Positions 63,201-64,000 of a DNA stretch of 64,000 bases are shown here, piece by piece; position 1 is the first letter of the stretch; every line of letters starts with the position of its first letter. The notes below the pieces were generated by a model, which saw only the letters and a list, made by a program, of their open reading frames with translations, was not told where the DNA came from and made no database searches. The stretch is from assembly GCF_000293805.1 (NCBI RefSeq), contig NZ_AMBZ01000008.1:248001-312000 (forward strand), in the 5' to 3' direction. Source of the DNA: Paenibacillus alvei DSM 29 (GTDB lineage: Bacteria; Bacillota; Bacilli; Paenibacillales; Paenibacillaceae). A program made the translations under genes and the position numbers.

Positions 63201-64000
63201 TGCATTTTTACAGCAGCAATCTCAATAATCTTATTGTTCGTTACAGACAAACCGGTTGTCTCGATATCAAACACCGTAAAAATGGCATCTTTCACCGAGC
63301 GATTGTCCGCATTCAGAACAACCTCCATATTATCATTCACAACATTCGCTTCTAAGCCATAGAGCATTTTAATGCCGTTTTTCTTTGCCGCTTTCGCTGC
63401 TTCTGGGTAACACTGCACGTTGCCATGGTCAGTCACCGCGATCGCCTTATGTCCCCATTTGGCTGCCTGCTTCACGTAATCGCTAATCGAAGTTACTGCA
63501 TCCATCGCACTCATCGTAGAGTGAAGATGAAATTCAATACGCTTCTCTTCAGCGGTATCCTGCCGTTCCGCTGGAGCCTTGACTTCATTCAAATCATTTG
63601 GCATCATCACCAGCTCAGGCACCTGCATGAAACGATCATATTCTACCCGACCGCGTGCTTTCAGCCATTGACCATCCCGAATAAGGCTAAGCATTTTGAC
63701 ATCTTCCTTCGTCTTCGCGAACATCTTCATTGCCATTGAGTCCGAGAAGTCCGTTAGGTTAAAGGTGAACAAGGTACTGCCATTGCGCAGTTCCTTCATC
63801 TCGACACCAAAAACGGCCCCTTGTATCGTGACACGCTTCTCCTCATCCTGTATGTTCATAATCGGAGTTGGATCATCCTTAATATCGTAACCAACATGCA
63901 GACGCTCAGGCGCTTCTCCCTCTTCTTCCACCACTTCACGCGCTGAATCTTCCATCATCTGCTGAATGACTTGACGTTCTTCCTCCATAAGCTTCTGCTG
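60224..64000 (-). CDS. polC: DNA polymerase III PolC, N-terminus cut off by the window edge
   Basis: The Gram-positive replicative polymerase with built-in 3'-5' exonuclease. At least 1258 codons are visible and the frame is open to base 64000; about 180 N-terminal residues are missing compared with the usual 1430-1440. In order: the OB-fold region (VTIQGAVFGVEMKELRNGST), PHP part (FHLHSTMSAMDAVTSISDYV; VTDHGNVQCYPEA), exonuclease (FTVFDIETTGLSVTNNKIIE), a zinc finger (CRNPECKHSEW...CPECGQP) and the polymerase core with DKVPDIDLNFSGDYQ, the catalytic Asp pair. It is required for chromosome replication. Confidence 0.97.
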   Translation of the reverse strand, partial: QQKLMEEERQVIQQMMEDSAREVVEEEGEAPERLHVGYDIKDDPTPIMNIQDEEKRVTIQGAVFGVEMKELRNGSTLFTFNLTDFSDSMAMKMFAKTKEDVKMLSLIRDGQWLKARGRVEYDRFMQVPELVMMPNDLNEVKAPAERQDTAEEKRIEFHLHSTMSAMDAVTSISDYVKQAAKWGHKAIAVTDHGNVQCYPEAAKAAKKNGIKMLYGLEANVVNDNMEVVLNADNRSVKDAIFTVFDIETTGLSVTNNKIIEIAAVKMQEGKEIDRYSTFVNPHVRIPYNIQQLTNITDEMVAEAPDVEEVLPKFVEFAQDSILVAHNARFDIGFIQHNLKLMNLSEMNNPVLDTLELARLLHPTLKNHRLNTLADKYKVSLENHHRAIDDTIALGGVLNGLLQDAQQLIGIETLDRMNDYVGQNLQNARPFHCGIYALNAVGKKNLYKLVSMSHTEYFKRVACIPKSKLVGMREGLLIMSGCEKGEFFETVLNKSMEEAEQVAEFYDVLEIQPLTMYMHLVEKGLVGSTAEIEGAIRKIVQIGEKQNKLVVATGNVHYLHPRDKLFRDITIHGITGFSPLKDLRKPDAHFRTTNEMLQEFEFLGKEQAHKFVVENTNALLERFEDFDLFPKELFTPNIEGADQEIRDKCYNTAKSIYGEPLNDIIVQRLEKELIPIIKFGFSANYLISERLVKKSNEDGYLVGSRGSVGSSVVAMFLGISEVNPLPPHYVCRNPECKHSEWFTDGSVPSGFDLPNKDCPECGQPMKGDGQDIPFETFLGFKGDKVPDIDLNFSGDYQPVAHNYTKVLFGEKSVFRAGTIGTVAEKTAYGFAKKYEEDHGKRWRGAELNRLAAGCTGVKRSTGQHPGGIVVVPDYIEVEDVTPVQYPADDTSAEWKTTHFDYHAFEDNLLKLDILGHDDPTMMRMLQDLTGVDPTTIPMNDPKVMSMFNSVDALGVTPQQIRTPVATYGVPEMGTRFVRQMLVEAQPSTFADLLQISGLSHGTGVWLGNAQELIKNGICTIKTVIGCRDEIMLFLIYKAGMDAGLAFKITESVRKGRGLSDEWIQEMKNCNVPQWYIDSCLKIQYMFPKAHAAAYVISAVRTAYFKLYHPIEFYATYFTVRAEDFDIELCCQGYEAINKKIDEIEAKGFQATTKEKAMISILEMAVEMTARGFTFKPIDLYRSDATKFLVDGNSLIPPFSAVQGIGENAARNIAASRDGAEYLSIEDFQMRSKATKTIVELLNQMGCFRGLPETNQLSLF

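Overview
The window looks like chromosome of an endospore-forming member of the Bacillota, most likely Paenibacillus or a close relative (inference from protein flavour, the KorAB/PduL/dipeptidase neighbourhood and gene order; no search was possible). Sporulation genes (spoVS, spoVFAB, spoIIIE, sleB, ylxY, tepA), Bacillus-type regulators (ricA, ymdB, rny, RNase J, rnpM) and a Gram-positive polC all point this way. Nearly every gene is on the minus strand. I recognise no tRNA, rRNA or CRISPR array.

Reading in the direction of transcription (from 64000 down): polC (partial), then the translation cluster rimP-nusA-rnpM-ylxQ-infB-rbfA-nrnA-truB-ribF-rpsO-pnp. Next come ylxY, mlpA, dut, the dipicolinate synthase pair spoVFA-spoVFB, and asd-dapG-dapA, which supply the lysine/dipicolinate precursor. 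RNase J, tepA, ylzJ, spoIIIE and sleB follow, then the ymf block (ymfF, H, I, J, K, rodZ), a small membrane protein, yajQ, rimO-pgsA, cinA, recA-recX, rny, ymdB, spoVS, an M19 dipeptidase, korA-korB and pduL. From polC to ricA this broadly follows the known Bacillus subtilis nusA-to-ricA order, with local substitutions.

The segment 10.9-12.5 kb is a scar: a broken holin gene, a truncated M23 endolysin, a small Cys-rich ORF and an IS3-type transposase fragment. Past it lie miaB-ricA. The last 9 kb are metabolic: etfA (the main plus-strand gene), a divergent acyl-CoA dehydrogenase, an acyl-CoA ligase, a PaaI thioesterase, nicotinamidase plus nicotinate phosphoribosyltransferase, and a partial SMP-30/gluconolactonase gene.

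Points of note: (1) three core genes (pncB, rodZ, ymfK) each lack one base at an A/T run, two of them at AAAAAG slippery-type sites; (2) a 234-bp element between ymdB and rny has terminal inverted repeats and a multi-hairpin interior; (3) the rny 5' leader holds three consecutive hairpins; (4) a GAAC-N4-GTTC dyad sits in the spoIIIE promoter, besides the expected LexA box of recA; (5) promoters fitting SigH (spoVS), SigG (sleB) and SigK (spoVFA) are readable. I did not find one clearly new multi-gene system; the strongest unexplained signals are the structured non-coding elements.
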